The notes: generated by a model not told the origin, from the letters alone. A stretch of 64,000 nt of DNA from JAMXLO01 sp963812075 (GCA_963812075.1 CAWETN010000010.1:372001-436000); one strand, 5' to 3'. Positions 7,406 through 16,760 are shown, counted from the stretch's first letter. Made by a program: numbers and translations.

Positions 7406-8614
7406 ATGGCGCAACCGGAAGCCCACAACTTCCGCCTGATCTCGCACGACACGATGAGCGGCTTCGGCAATGTCGGCGAGGGCATGAGCCTGCAACTGGC
7501 GCCAGGCGGTCGGCGCATCATGTGGATGGCGCACGAATGCGCGCCAAAGAACTTCACCGCGGTCGATGTCACCGATCCGGCAAAGCCGCGTGTCGTCGTG
7601 CAGACCGATCTGCCGCATCGCAACGTGCGGTCCAACTCGCTGGAGATCTGCGACAACATCATGGCGGTGGCGTACCAGACCGGCACGCATGGCGCCACGC
7701 CGGCGGGGATCGAGCTGTTCGACATCTCCACGCCCGAGCAGCCGCGCAGCATCAGCTTCATCGACCGCTCCGGCCCGCGGTCGCGCGGCGTGCACCAGCT
7801 GTGGTTCGTCGACGGCAAGACGATCCATTGTGCGAGCGGTGCCGCGGACTTCATGCCGCGCAACCCGAAGGACGACCAGGCCTACACGGCGTTCGACGTC
7901 AGCGACCCGGCGAAGCCGCGCGAGATCGGCCGCTGGTGGTATCCCGGCACTGAGGAGCGCGACGAGGCACCGCCGGTGCCGCGGCATCCGAAGTTCGACA
8001 CCGGCTGGCGGGCGCACAACACCAACGTGTATCCGGAGCGGCCGGACCGCGCCTATGTCGGCTATATCGACGGCGGCGCCTGCATCCTCGACATCTCCGA
8101 CATCGGCCGACCGAAGCTGGTCGGGCACTGGAACCCGCATCCGCCGTTCCCCGGCTTTACCCACACCGTCATGCCGCTGTTCGATCGCGACCTGCTGGTG
8201 GTCAGCGACGAGTGCGTCCGCACCGAGGGTGCCGACTGGCCGAAGCTGGTATGGCTGCTCGATGCCCGAAAGGAGGACAACCTGATCTCGGTGTCCACTC
8301 TGCCGCTGCCGCCGATGGAGGACTACGCGATCGGCGGCCGCTACGGCGCGCACAATCTGCATGAGAACCGGCCCGGGCCGTCGTTCCAATCCAGTTCCCT
8401 GGTGTTCGGCACGTATTTCGGTGGCGGCCTGCGCGTGCACGACATCACCGATCCGCTGCAGCCGAAGGAGGTGGCCTCGTTCATCCCCGATCCGCCGGAC
8501 GGTTCGCCGATGAAGGCGGCGATGATCAACGACGTCTATGTCGACGAACACCGGCTGGTCTATGCGGTGGATCGGTTCGCCGGCGGGCTGTACGTGCTGG
8601 AGCTGACGCTGTGA
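7406..8614 (+). CDS. LVIVD-repeat beta-propeller protein
   Basis: 402 residues without signal peptide. It contains several blade-like repeats of the LVIVD type, seen as IELFDISTPEQPRSI, TAFDVSDPAKPREI, ACILDISDIGRPKLV and LRVHDITDPLQPKEV. Such proteins form beta-propellers of largely unknown function, often encoded beside oxidoreductases. A GGGGAGAA site precedes ATG 7406. The next gene, an HpaB-type monooxygenase, starts 30 bp downstream on the same strand, so a shared operon and a role in that pathway are likely, but this is context only. Confidence 0.78.
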   Translation: MAQPEAHNFRLISHDTMSGFGNVGEGMSLQLAPGGRRIMWMAHECAPKNFTAVDVTDPAKPRVVVQTDLPHRNVRSNSLEICDNIMAVAYQTGTHGATPAGIELFDISTPEQPRSISFIDRSGPRSRGVHQLWFVDGKTIHCASGAADFMPRNPKDDQAYTAFDVSDPAKPREIGRWWYPGTEERDEAPPVPRHPKFDTGWRAHNTNVYPERPDRAYVGYIDGGACILDISDIGRPKLVGHWNPHPPFPGFTHTVMPLFDRDLLVVSDECVRTEGADWPKLVWLLDARKEDNLISVSTLPLPPMEDYAIGGRYGAHNLHENRPGPSFQSSSLVFGTYFGGGLRVHDITDPLQPKEVASFIPDPPDGSPMKAAMINDVYVDEHRLVYAVDRFAGGLYVLELTL

Positions 8615-8644
8615 CGCGACGGTGACAAGCAAGCGAGGAATCGC

Positions 8645-10183
8645 ATGAGGCCCGAAGACGTCATCGCCGACCGCACCCGTCCCTTCACCGGTGCCGAGTA
8701 TATGCAGTCCCTGCGCGACGGTCGCGAGGTCTATATCGACGGCGAACGGATCAAGGATGTCACCACGCACCCGGCGCTGCGCAACTCCGTGCGCTCGATC
8801 GCCCGTCTCTATGACGCACTGCATGAGCCTGGACGGCGCGACGTGCTGACCTGCCCGACCGACACCGGTTCGGGCGGCTATACGCATCGCTTCTTCCGTG
8901 TCCCCCGCTCGCGCGAGGACCTGCGCAGCGCGCAGGGCGCGATCGCCGAGTGGTCGCGCATGACCTACGGCTGGATGGGCCGCACGCCCGACTACAAGGC
9001 GGCCTATTCGAACACGCTGGGCGGCAACGCCGAGTACTACGGCCCATACGCGGACAATGCGCGCGCCTGGTATCGCCGTGCGCAGGAGAGCGTGCCGTTC
9101 ATGAACCACGCCATCGTCAATCCGCCGATCGACCGGCACAAGCCGGCCGAGCAGGTGAAGGACGTGTTCGTGTCGGTGCAGAAGGAGACGGATGCCGGCA
9201 TCGTCGTGTCGGGCGCCAAGGTGGTGGCGACGTCTGCCGCGATCACCCACTACAACTTCATGGGCCAGAGCTCGAAGACCGCGACCGAGGACCTGGACAT
9301 GTCGCTGATGTTCATGGTGCCGATCGATGCGCCCGGTCTCAAGCTGATCTGCCGCACGTCGTATGAAAGGGCGGCGCTGCTGAACGGCTCGCCGTACGAC
9401 TACCCGCTGTCGTCGCGGTTCGACGAGAACGACGCGATCTTCATCCTCGACAACGTGTTCGTGCCCTGGGAGGACGTGTTCATCTACCGTGACCCGGCGC
9501 GCGTGCTGAACTTCTATGTGCGCTCCGGCTTCATCCACGGCACGCAATTCCAGGGCTGCACCCGCTTCGCGGTCAAGCTGGACTTCCTGTGCGGGCTGCT
9601 GGCGAAAGCGCTGCGCTGCACCGGTGGCGACGAGGCGCGCGGCAACCAGGTGCAACTCGGCGAAGCGATCGCCTGGCGCAACCTGTTCTGGTCATTGTCA
9701 AACGCCATGGCGAACGATCCGGATCCGTGGGTGGGCGACGCCGTGCTGCCCAACCTGCATGCAGGCCAGGCGTATCGCGTGTTCGCGCCGGATGCGTATC
9801 CGCGCATCAAGGACATCGTGGAACGCATCGTCACCTCAGCGCTGATCTACCTGCCCTCGTCGGTGAAGGATTTCGCCAATCCGGCGATCGAACCGTACCT
9901 GCGACGCTATGTCCGCGGCTCGCACGGCATCGAGTACAAGGAGCGGATCAAGATCATGAAGTTGCTGTGGGATGCGATCGGCACCGAATTCGGCGGCCGG
10001 CACGAGTTGTACGAACGCAACTATGCCGGCGGCTGGGAGGACATCCGTGCGCAGACGCTGACCGGCGCCGAGCGCGGAGGAGACCTGAAGGCGATGGAGG
10101 CGCTGGTCGAGCGGTGCATGGCGGATTACGACGAGAACGGCTGGACGGGCGACACCTGGGTCGATCCGGGAACCGGCACCTGA
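8645..10183 (+). CDS. 4-hydroxyphenylacetate 3-hydroxylase family FADH2-dependent monooxygenase
   Basis: 512 residues, normal for the HpaB/PvcC family, whose members use reduced flavin supplied by a separate reductase to hydroxylate phenols or related substrates. The N-terminal LRDGREVYIDGERI and central KTATEDLDMSLMF segments and the C-terminal FGGRHELYERNYAGG region are family hallmarks. An AGCGAGGAA site lies ahead of ATG 8645. No flavin reductase gene is adjacent. The substrate is unknown: the pairing with an LVIVD protein occurs in uncharacterised clusters rather than in 4-hydroxyphenylacetate operons. Confidence 0.85.
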   Translation: MRPEDVIADRTRPFTGAEYMQSLRDGREVYIDGERIKDVTTHPALRNSVRSIARLYDALHEPGRRDVLTCPTDTGSGGYTHRFFRVPRSREDLRSAQGAIAEWSRMTYGWMGRTPDYKAAYSNTLGGNAEYYGPYADNARAWYRRAQESVPFMNHAIVNPPIDRHKPAEQVKDVFVSVQKETDAGIVVSGAKVVATSAAITHYNFMGQSSKTATEDLDMSLMFMVPIDAPGLKLICRTSYERAALLNGSPYDYPLSSRFDENDAIFILDNVFVPWEDVFIYRDPARVLNFYVRSGFIHGTQFQGCTRFAVKLDFLCGLLAKALRCTGGDEARGNQVQLGEAIAWRNLFWSLSNAMANDPDPWVGDAVLPNLHAGQAYRVFAPDAYPRIKDIVERIVTSALIYLPSSVKDFANPAIEPYLRRYVRGSHGIEYKERIKIMKLLWDAIGTEFGGRHELYERNYAGGWEDIRAQTLTGAERGGDLKAMEALVERCMADYDENGWTGDTWVDPGTGT

Positions 10184-10237
10184 TCCGGACCGTCGTTCGG
10201 TTCTGAATGCCGCTAGACGGGTGATGGCTGCAGGCTG

Positions 10238-10972
10238 ATGGAGACGCTGTTCGTCGCCGTCTTCGGCGTGTTCGCGGCCGCCGTCCTCCGCGGCTTCACC
10301 GGATTCGGCTTTGGTCTGGCGGCCGTGCCCCTGCTCAGCCTCGCGCTGCCGCCAGCCAAGGTGGTGCCATTCGTCGTGGTGCTCCAGGTCATCGTCGGCG
10401 TCGGCGGAGTGCGCAGCGCGTGGCGGCTGTGCGACTGGCGTGCGGTGGGCGGTTTGAGCCCTGGGCTCGTGCTGGGCCTGCCGATCGGCCTTACGGTGCT
10501 GACCGCGCTGCGCCCCGACAGCGTGCGGCTGGCCATCGGCGGCGTCATCCTTGCCTCGGTTCTGATGCTGTGGCGCGGATTTCGCCTGCCGCCCAATCCG
10601 TCGCGCGCGCTGACCGCAGTTTTTGGCCTGGCGGGTGGCGTGATGAGCGGGCTTGCCTCGATGGGCGGACCACCGATCGTCGTCTATCTGATCGCCCTGT
10701 CGCACCGTGCGGTGGTGGTCCGCGCGTCCTCCATCGTCTACTTCATGCTTGCGGGCACGCTGTCGCTTGTGCTGCTGCTGTGGCGCGGACTGATCGACCG
10801 CGAGATCGTGCTCTGGTCGATTGCCTCGATTCCCGTGCTGCTCGCGGGAAACCACGTCGGGAACTGGGGATTCCGCCGATCCAAGGCGCATCACCATCGC
10901 AACACCGCCCTGGTGACCCTGTCGGTGCTGGCGGGGATGCTGATCGTGCGCGCCCTCGGCGGATGGCGTTGA
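10238..10972 (+). CDS. TauE/SafE family membrane permease
   Basis: 244 residues with about seven or eight hydrophobic helices and the repeated G-F-G-F-G-L and GLASMGGPP(I) motifs (near residues 20 and 138) characteristic of the sulfite/organosulfonate exporter family. It is predicted to export small organic anions across the inner membrane. It follows the monooxygenase gene by 54 bp on the same strand and ends 3 bp from the convergent arfB. Substrate unknown. Confidence 0.82.
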   Translation: METLFVAVFGVFAAAVLRGFTGFGFGLAAVPLLSLALPPAKVVPFVVVLQVIVGVGGVRSAWRLCDWRAVGGLSPGLVLGLPIGLTVLTALRPDSVRLAIGGVILASVLMLWRGFRLPPNPSRALTAVFGLAGGVMSGLASMGGPPIVVYLIALSHRAVVVRASSIVYFMLAGTLSLVLLLWRGLIDREIVLWSIASIPVLLAGNHVGNWGFRRSKAHHHRNTALVTLSVLAGMLIVRALGGWR

Positions 10973-10975
10973 AGC

Positions 10976-11392
10976 CTATTCCTCGGCCGCCGTCCGCCGG
11001 TGCTGCTTCACGCGTGCACGATGTGCCTTCGACGCCAGGCGTCGCCGCTTCGAGGCCGCGGGCGGGCGCGTGGCGATCCTCGGTACGGGGGGCTCCATTG
11101 CGCGCTCGATGAGCCGGACCAGCGCATCCAGCGCTGCCTGCCGATTGCGCTCCTGAGTGCGAAAGCGCTGCGCGGTGATCAGTATCTCACCCTGCTGAGT
11201 CACGCGCCTGCCGGCCAGCGCACAGAGACGCAGCCGGACCTCGTGTGCCAGACCCGACAGGGCCAGATCGAACCGCAGTTGTACCGCGGTTGCGACCTTG
11301 TTGACGTTCTGTCCGCCAGGTCCTGATGCCCGCACAAAGCTTTCGACGACGGCTCTTTCGTCGATGGCGATCGTCGGCGTGATCCGGATCAT
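10976..11392 (-). CDS. arfB: Alternative ribosome-rescue factor ArfB (peptidyl-tRNA hydrolase)
   Basis: 138 residues. A class I release-factor-like catalytic domain holds the GGQ loop (SGPGGQNVNK, residues 24-33), and a basic, lysine/arginine-rich tail (SKRRRLASKAHRARVKQHRR) inserts in the mRNA channel of stalled ribosomes. ArfB hydrolyses peptidyl-tRNA on non-stop ribosomes as a backup to tmRNA. Length and domain order match the YaeJ family. It is convergent with the permease gene and is followed upstream by mucR on the same strand. Confidence 0.92.
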   Translation of the reverse strand: MIRITPTIAIDERAVVESFVRASGPGGQNVNKVATAVQLRFDLALSGLAHEVRLRLCALAGRRVTQQGEILITAQRFRTQERNRQAALDALVRLIERAMEPPVPRIATRPPAASKRRRLASKAHRARVKQHRRTAAEE

Positions 11393-11419
11393 CCCATGGC
11401 GGACAGACCGGCGCCGGCC

Positions 11420-11854
11420 TCAGGCGCGCTTGCGCCGAACGGCGGCCTTCTTCGCTGGACGGCCGGCCTTGCGTCCAAGGCCGATCTTCTTGGCCAGCGC
11501 CGACCGCGTCTGCGCATAGCTTGGCGCGACCATAGGATAGTCACGTGCCAACCCCCACTTCTCGCGATACTGCTGCGGCGTCAGTTTATGATCCGTCATC
11601 AGATGCCGCTTCAGCATGGAGAATCCCTTGCCGTCCTCCAGGCAGATAATCCGGTCCTGGCGGATCGACTGCTTCACCGGCACCGCCGGTTCCGGCTTTT
11701 CCGCTTGCGCCGGCTGCTGCCCGACCATCGTCAGCGCCCGATACACCTCCTGGATCAACCCGGGCAGCGCATCCGGCGCGACAGAATTGTGCCGGACATG
11801 CGCCGACACGATCTGGGCCGTCAGCCCGAGGACCTGGTCACTCGATTCGCTCAT
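11420..11854 (-). CDS. mucR: MucR/Ros-family transcriptional regulator
   Basis: 144 residues. The N-terminal helical oligomerisation region is followed by the prokaryotic zinc-finger core C71-x2-D74-x9-H84-x4-H89 (CLEDGKGFSMLKRHLMTDH) and the KWGL(A)RDYPMVAP(S)YA motif. The C-terminal tail is alanine/lysine-rich. These H-NS-like proteins bind AT-rich DNA and repress exopolysaccharide, motility and other genes. The second zinc ligand is Asp rather than Cys, as in several rhizobial MucR proteins. It is preceded by a 354-bp, AT-richer non-coding region suited to autoregulation. Confidence 0.92.
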   Translation of the reverse strand: MSESSDQVLGLTAQIVSAHVRHNSVAPDALPGLIQEVYRALTMVGQQPAQAEKPEPAVPVKQSIRQDRIICLEDGKGFSMLKRHLMTDHKLTPQQYREKWGLARDYPMVAPSYAQTRSALAKKIGLGRKAGRPAKKAAVRRKRA

Positions 11855-12208
11855 TTTTTACCCCTTCAACCCGCGGGGACAGTAACGTTCTTCCCCCGTC
11901 TTATGCTAGGGGCCTGTCAAATTATTGAGTGCCCGGGCCGTGCCACCCAGAATTCGCATGGCGTTCGGCTATGGAAATTCGCGCCAGCAACAAGCGCTGC
12001 ACCACGCGACCTGACTAATGGCGAAACAAACAATAACGTGATCGCCTTGGTGCCGCAGGCCATCGACTCGCACTCCGCCGCGGCTTCCGTTACCGGATCG
12101 GACAGCTTGCAGACCGCGCCTGGCATCTGTACTCGTCAAACGTTTCGGGGTCTGCCGCAAGCCCGCCCACGCTCGTAACCCGGATGATCAGCCGGTGGCC
12201 GTATCCGC
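11855..12208. other. Non-coding region upstream of mucR (354 bp)
   Basis: No credible gene on either strand. It is visibly less GC-rich than its surroundings, notably around 11900-12040, with T-runs and AATAAC/ATTATTG patches of the kind MucR/H-NS-like proteins bind. I could not fit a convincing -35/-10 pair. The right end abuts the 3' end of the luciferase-like gene at 12209. Confidence 0.5.
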
Positions 12209-13309
12209 TCAGGCGTGCACTCCGACACCTTCGGCAATTGCGGGCTGCCACGTCTTGAGCACCGGCAGCACCTCCCTGGCGAACAGCCGCATCGACGCCT
12301 CGGCCTTGGCGAGGGGAATGCCGCCGAAGCGGAACGAACTGTTCAGCTCGAAATCTCCCAACAGCTCGCGCCGCGCCTCGTAGGCGCGCAGCACCTCGTC
12401 CGGCGTGCCGCGCACCGCCACCTCCAGCAGTGCCTTCACCAGGCCGTCGCGCCCCGTCGTCCGCGCAATCTCCGACTTCTTCGCATAGGCGTCGTAGCCC
12501 TTCGCGGTGGCGAAGTGCGTGCTCATCAGCTCGTAGTGCTCCAGATTGCTGTCCACGAAGCTCGCCATGTGGCGTTCCGCCAGCGCGTTCGCCTCGGTCG
12601 ATGTGGCGGCACAGATGCACTGATCGGCGGTCACCACCGGGGCTGCGGCGACGCCGTTGAGCCGTCGATACAGGGCGCGATACCGCTCGATCCCGGGCAG
12701 GCGCAGCGGCCAGGGACGGTCGGCGAACATCAGCATGCGCGCCTTCAGCCGCGCCGCGGCCTCGATCGAGTCCTCGCTGGAGGCCACCGCGTAGGTGCGG
12801 TCGGCGAAGCTGCGTTCGGGCCGCGGCCGGATCTCGATGCGCGGCTGCGGATAGAACTTCCCGTGACCCTCGATGAAGCCGGTGCGCAGCGCCTCCAGAA
12901 TCATCGCCGCCGCCTCGTCGAAGCGCTCGCGCGAGTTGTCCATCGTGCCGCGGAAGGCGGCGAACTCGCGGCGCGCCAAGCCGCGGCCGATCCCCAACCG
13001 CACGCGACCGCCGCTCAGCAGGTCGAGCATCGATACCTTCTCGGCGACGCGCAGCGGGTCGTTCCATGGCAGGATGATCGCCGCGGTGCCCAGGTCGGCG
13101 TGCGTGCAGAGCGGCGCCAGGTACGACAGCAGCTGCGTGTTGTCCGGGCAGAACGAGTAGTCGAAGAAATGGTGCTCCACCGACCAGAGCACGTCGAAGC
13201 CCAGCTCGTCGGCCAGCCGCGCCAGGCGGATCTCTTCCTGCCAGGCCTCGCGATCGCTCATGCCGGACCAGCCATAACTGGAGAAGATCATTTGAATGCC
13301 GACGTCCAT
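12209..13309 (-). CDS. LLM-class flavin-dependent oxidoreductase
   Basis: 366-residue bacterial-luciferase-like monooxygenase (TIM barrel using FMNH2). It has an early VEHHFFDYSFCPDNTQLL active-site His pair, the LGTAAIILPWNDPLRVAEK strand-turn motif and RLGIGRGLARREF, all standard for the family. Such enzymes oxidise aldehydes, ketones, sulfonates or amines with reduced flavin from a partner. It is divergent from a second, different LLM gene (13396) with 86 bp between starts. The pair plus the thiolase/DUF35 genes points to a shared catabolic pathway. Confidence 0.88.
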   Translation of the reverse strand: MDVGIQMIFSSYGWSGMSDREAWQEEIRLARLADELGFDVLWSVEHHFFDYSFCPDNTQLLSYLAPLCTHADLGTAAIILPWNDPLRVAEKVSMLDLLSGGRVRLGIGRGLARREFAAFRGTMDNSRERFDEAAAMILEALRTGFIEGHGKFYPQPRIEIRPRPERSFADRTYAVASSEDSIEAAARLKARMLMFADRPWPLRLPGIERYRALYRRLNGVAAAPVVTADQCICAATSTEANALAERHMASFVDSNLEHYELMSTHFATAKGYDAYAKKSEIARTTGRDGLVKALLEVAVRGTPDEVLRAYEARRELLGDFELNSSFRFGGIPLAKAEASMRLFAREVLPVLKTWQPAIAEGVGVHA

Positions 13310-13395
13310 GCGGACCTCCGTACCGTCGATATGGACAGGCTACCCATCGGTATGTATCCCTCCTGCGAGCGATCTGACAATGGGCGAGGTGCGGC

Positions 13396-14605
13396 ATGAA
13401 ATTCGGCATCTTCTACGAACTGCAGCTGCCGAGACCGTGGGCGCAGGACGACGAACGCCAGCTTTACCAGAACGCGCTCACGCAGGTCGAACTCGCCGAC
13501 CGGCTCGGCTACAACTATGCATGGGAGGTCGAGCACCACTTCCTCGAGGAGTACTCGCACTCGCCGCAGCCCGAGGTGTTCCTCGCCGCCGCCAGCCAGC
13601 GCACCAAGAACATCCGGCTGGGTCACGGCATCATCCAGCTCACCACCAACCATCCGGCGCGCGTCGCCGAGAAGGTCGCGTGCCTCGATCTCGTCAGCAA
13701 CGGACGCGTCGAATTCGGCATGGGCGAAGGCGCCAGCATCACCGAGCTCGGTCCGTTCGACCGGCAGATGGAGGACAAGCAGGCGGTGTGGGAAGACGCC
13801 GTGCGCTGCATCCTGCCGATGTTCACGCATGAGGGCTGGGAATACGACGGCCCCTACTTCAAGTTCCCGCTGCGCAACGTGCTGCCGAAGCCGGTGCAGA
13901 AGCCGCACCCGCCGCTGTGGGTCGCCTGCTCGCAGCTGGAGACGATCGAGCTGGCGGGCCGTTGCGGCATCGGCGCGCTGGGCTTCCAGTTCCTCAGCGC
14001 CGACATGGCGCATGCCTGGGTGCACGCCTACTACAACTCGTTCGTCAAGCGGCAGCAGAAGCTCACGGACTATCAGAGCAACTGCAACATCGCGATGGTC
14101 AGCTACTTCATGTGCGCCGAGACCGACGAGGAGGCGCGGCGGCGCGCCGACGGCGTGACGTTCTTCCAGTTCTCGCTCGCTTACTACAGCGGCGCCCGGA
14201 ACCGCGAGCGCGCCAGGCCGGGCACGGTAAATCTGTGGGACGAGTACCTGAAGTGGAAACAGGAGAATCCTGAGAAGGCGGAGCAGGCGCTGCGCGGCGG
14301 GCTGATCGGATCGCCCGAAACCATCCGTCGCAAGCTGCAACCGGTTCAAGGAATCCCGGGTCGACAGCATCATCCTGCTGAACCAGGCAGGGCGGAACAA
14401 GCACGAGCATATCTGCGAAAGCCTGGAGCTGTTCGCGCGCGAGGTGATGCCGGAGTTCCACGCCCAGGAGCCGGAGCATCAGGCGTGGAAGCAGAAGGTG
14501 CTGAACCGCGAGATCGAGCTTGAGGAGATCGACACCACGCCGTTCAAGGAGCGCGTCGGCGTCGGCAAGGGCGTGACGATCGACCGGCTGGTCGCGGCGC
14601 AATGA
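13396..14605 (+). CDS. LLM-class flavin-dependent oxidoreductase (one frameshift as read)
   Basis: Luciferase-like monooxygenase starting MKFGIFYELQLP, with WEVEHHFLEEYSHS near residue 45 and the LGHGIIQLTTNHPARVAEK and EFGMGEGAS motifs. The frame is good to about 14335, then one extra base around 14336-14342 moves the reading frame. The continuation reads RFKESRVDSIILLNQAGRNK and on to a natural end VAAQ at 14605, giving about 402 residues. The corrected stop overlaps the ATG of the thiolase gene (ATGA), indicating translational coupling. The break is most likely a sequence error. Confidence 0.85.
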
Positions 14606-15785
14606 CCGAGCGCAGCCTGCGCGGCAAGGTCGCCATCGTCGGCATCGGCGAGACGGCCTACTACGAGCACGGGCGGTCGCCGGAGCCGGAGTTCAAGCTG
14701 GCGCTGATGGCGATCCTGGCGGCCGCCGAGGACGCCGGCATCGATCCGCGCGACATCGACAGCTTTGCCAGCTACAGCAACGACCGCAACGATCCATCGC
14801 GGCTGGCCGCCGCGCTAGGCACCAGGGAACTGCGGCTGTCCAACATGCAATGGGGCGGCGGCGGCGGCGGTGGCGCGGCCGCGGTGGGCAATGCGGCGGC
14901 GGCGATCGTCACCGGCCAGGCGGACATCGTGGTGGTGTATCGTGCACTGGCGCAGGGCCAGTTCCAGCGCTTCGGCCGTGCCGCGGCCGGCGGCACCGTC
15001 GCCGGCGACAATGCGCTGATCAACCCGTACGGCATTTTCGTGCCGGCGCAGCGTTACGCACTCAAGTTCATGCGCTACATGCACGAGCACGGCATCGGGC
15101 GCGAGGCGATGCGCGCCATCGCCATGGCGTCGTATCACCACGCGCAGTCCAACCCGCGCGCGGTGATGCACGGCCGTCCGCTGACCGAGGAGATGTACGA
15201 CACGTCGCGCTGGATCTCCGAACCGTATCGCCTGTTCGACTGCTGCCAGGAGAACGACGGCGCTGCGGCGCTGATCCTGGTGTCGGCGGACCGCGCGAAG
15301 GACCTTCGAACACAAGCCGGCCTATGTGCTGGCGGTGGCCCAGGGCTCCGACCACCGCAACGCCGCGCGCTCGTTCAACGCCCCGGACTTCGCCTCGTCC
15401 AGCTTCGGACCGGTGGCGCCGCATCTGTGGGAGATGGCGAAGCTCGGGCCCGGCCGATGTCGACGTGCTGCAGAGCTACGAGAACTTCACCGGCGGCGTG
15501 CTGATGAGCATGGCCGAGCACGGCTTCTTCAAGCCCGAGGAGGCGAACGACTTCCTCACCTTGGAGAATCTGCTGGCGCCGGGCGGCAAGCTGCCGCTGA
15601 ACACCAGCGGCGGCAACCTGGCGGAATGCTACATGCACGGGCTCGAACTGCAGATCGAGGCGGTGCGCCAGATCCGCGGCCAATCGACCGCGCAGGTGCC
15701 CGACGCGCACGTCGCCGGGGTGATCGCCGGGCCGATGGTGACGCCTGTATCCACAATGATCGTCGGCTCGCAGGAGACGCTGTGA
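14602..15785 (+). CDS. SCP2-type thiolase / lipid-transfer protein, Ltp2-aldolase-like (two frameshifts as read)
   Basis: Thiolase-fold protein of about 393 residues once two +1 breaks (near 15304 and 15450) are bridged. The C-terminal GGKLPLNTSGGNLAECYMHG and EAVRQIRG motifs are diagnostic of the SCP-x/Ltp thiolases. At the position of the acyl-accepting cysteine of true thiolases the sequence is glycine-rich (NMQWGGGGGGGAAA), with no Cys. That fits the non-thiolytic Ltp branch, whose studied members (actinobacterial Ltp2) act as retro-aldolases with a DUF35 partner. It overlaps the monooxygenase upstream (ATGA) and the DUF35 gene downstream (TGATG). The aldolase role is inference. Confidence 0.83.
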
Positions 15786-16220
15786 TGACCTACCTGCCGG
15801 CTGGACTGCCCGCGCCGGTCACCGAGAGCGACGGGCTCGACCTGCCCTACTGGGAGGCGACCCGGCAGGGCGTGCTGAAGGTGCAGCGCTGCGGGGCCTG
15901 CAACACCTGGCAGTGGGGACCGGAATGGCTGTGCCATCACTGCCGGTCATGGGACATGCGCTGGGTCGCGGTCGAGGGCAAAGGCCGCATCTGGACCTGG
16001 ACCCGCTGCTGGCATCCGGTGCATCCGGCGCTGCGCGACCATGGTCCCTATATCGCCGTGCTGGTCGAACTGCCGCACGCAGGGCAACATCCGCATGCTG
16101 GGCAACCTGCTCGGCGACCCGCACCAGGACGTGACGATCGGCGCGCCGGTCGAGGCGGTGTTCGAACCGCACGACGACGCGCCGTCGCCCTACACCCTGG
16201 TGCAGTGGCGCATTGCGTGA
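15785..16220 (+). CDS. DUF35 Zn-ribbon/OB-fold protein, acyl-CoA partner of the thiolase (one frameshift as read)
   Basis: About 144 residues after bridging one extra G at 16082-16084. The N-terminal rubredoxin-like zinc ribbon has CGAC and CHHC pairs near residues 38 and 53. An OB-fold segment with the usual phrase KGRIWTWTRCWHPVHPA follows, continuing NIRMLGNLLGDP to TLVQWRIA. DUF35 proteins bind or present acyl-CoA substrates to SCP2-type thiolases. Direct overlap with the thiolase stop (TGATG) supports a stoichiometric complex. Confidence 0.84.
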
Positions 16221-16225
16221 ACCGG

Positions 16226-16693
16226 TCAGGCGATCTTGGTGGACGCCCGGGCCAACAGCTTCCACTCGCCGGCCTGCTTCTGCCAGATCATCAGGATGTG
16301 CAGGTTGGTGGAGCTCTTCTTGCCGTCGGCGACGGCTTCGCTCTCGCCCAGCCAGTGGAATCGCACGATGGCGGCGTCGCCGACGACGCGGATCGATGGA
16401 TCGTCGTATTTCAGCGACAGGAACTTCGATTTCCCGGCGGTGGCATTCTTGATGAATGTCGCCTTGTCCTCGACGTGGGCGTCGGAATGGCTGTAGCTCA
16501 GCTCGGAGGCGCAGAGTGCATCGAACGCCTTCGCGTCGGCGGCGACCTGTGCGGCGCGGAACGCTTCGAGCCGCTTCGCCACAGCCTCCTCGTCCGCCGT
16601 CATGGCCTGGGCCGCACTGGAGCCCAACAGTCCGACGGCGAGCAGGCCAAGCATCGGCGCCGACGCGGTGATATGACGACGACTGATGGTCAT
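16226..16693 (-). CDS. Exported NTF2-like (DUF4440/SnoaL-fold) protein
   Basis: 155 residues from the ATG at 16693, chosen for its GGAGGAAA site; an upstream in-frame ATG at 16768 lacks one. The N-terminus (MTISRRHITASAPMLGLLAVGLL...SSAAQA) is a Tat/Sec-type signal with a twin arginine and an A-Q-A cleavage site. The mature domain has the nuclear-transport-factor-2 cone-fold pattern (W.QKQAGEWKLLARAST at the end). Role in the envelope unknown. It converges on the DUF35 gene and is divergent from the amidohydrolase. Confidence 0.75.
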   Translation of the reverse strand: MTISRRHITASAPMLGLLAVGLLGSSAAQAMTADEEAVAKRLEAFRAAQVAADAKAFDALCASELSYSHSDAHVEDKATFIKNATAGKSKFLSLKYDDPSIRVVGDAAIVRFHWLGESEAVADGKKSSTNLHILMIWQKQAGEWKLLARASTKIA

Positions 16694-16739
16694 AATGTTT
16701 CCTCCGGTTGTCGTGGCCCTGGTCTTCGGGCTCGTTGCC

Positions 16740-16760
16740 GTGGCGCAAAGCCTGCGCCAC
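16740..16760. promoter_or_regulatory. Perfect 8-bp inverted repeat in a divergent intergenic region
   Basis: The arms at 16740-16747 and 16753-16760 (GTGGCGCA/TGCGCCAC) are separated by 5 bases. It lies midway between the NTF2-like gene start (16693) and the amidohydrolase start (16826). The spacing suits an operator for a dimeric regulator or a short hairpin in one of the leaders. No cognate regulator gene is next to it. Confidence 0.3.

Noticed and set aside
7379..9655. Very long minus-strand open frame continuing upstream of the COG0523 GTPase
   Set aside because: It is antisense to the LVIVD and HpaB-type genes, is rich in Arg/His/Ala without any domain, and is a high-GC shadow frame.
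14602..15785. Programmed ribosomal frameshifting in the thiolase gene
   Set aside because: Two separate +1 events without slippery sequence or downstream structure, in a region with many similar breaks; sequence error is simpler.
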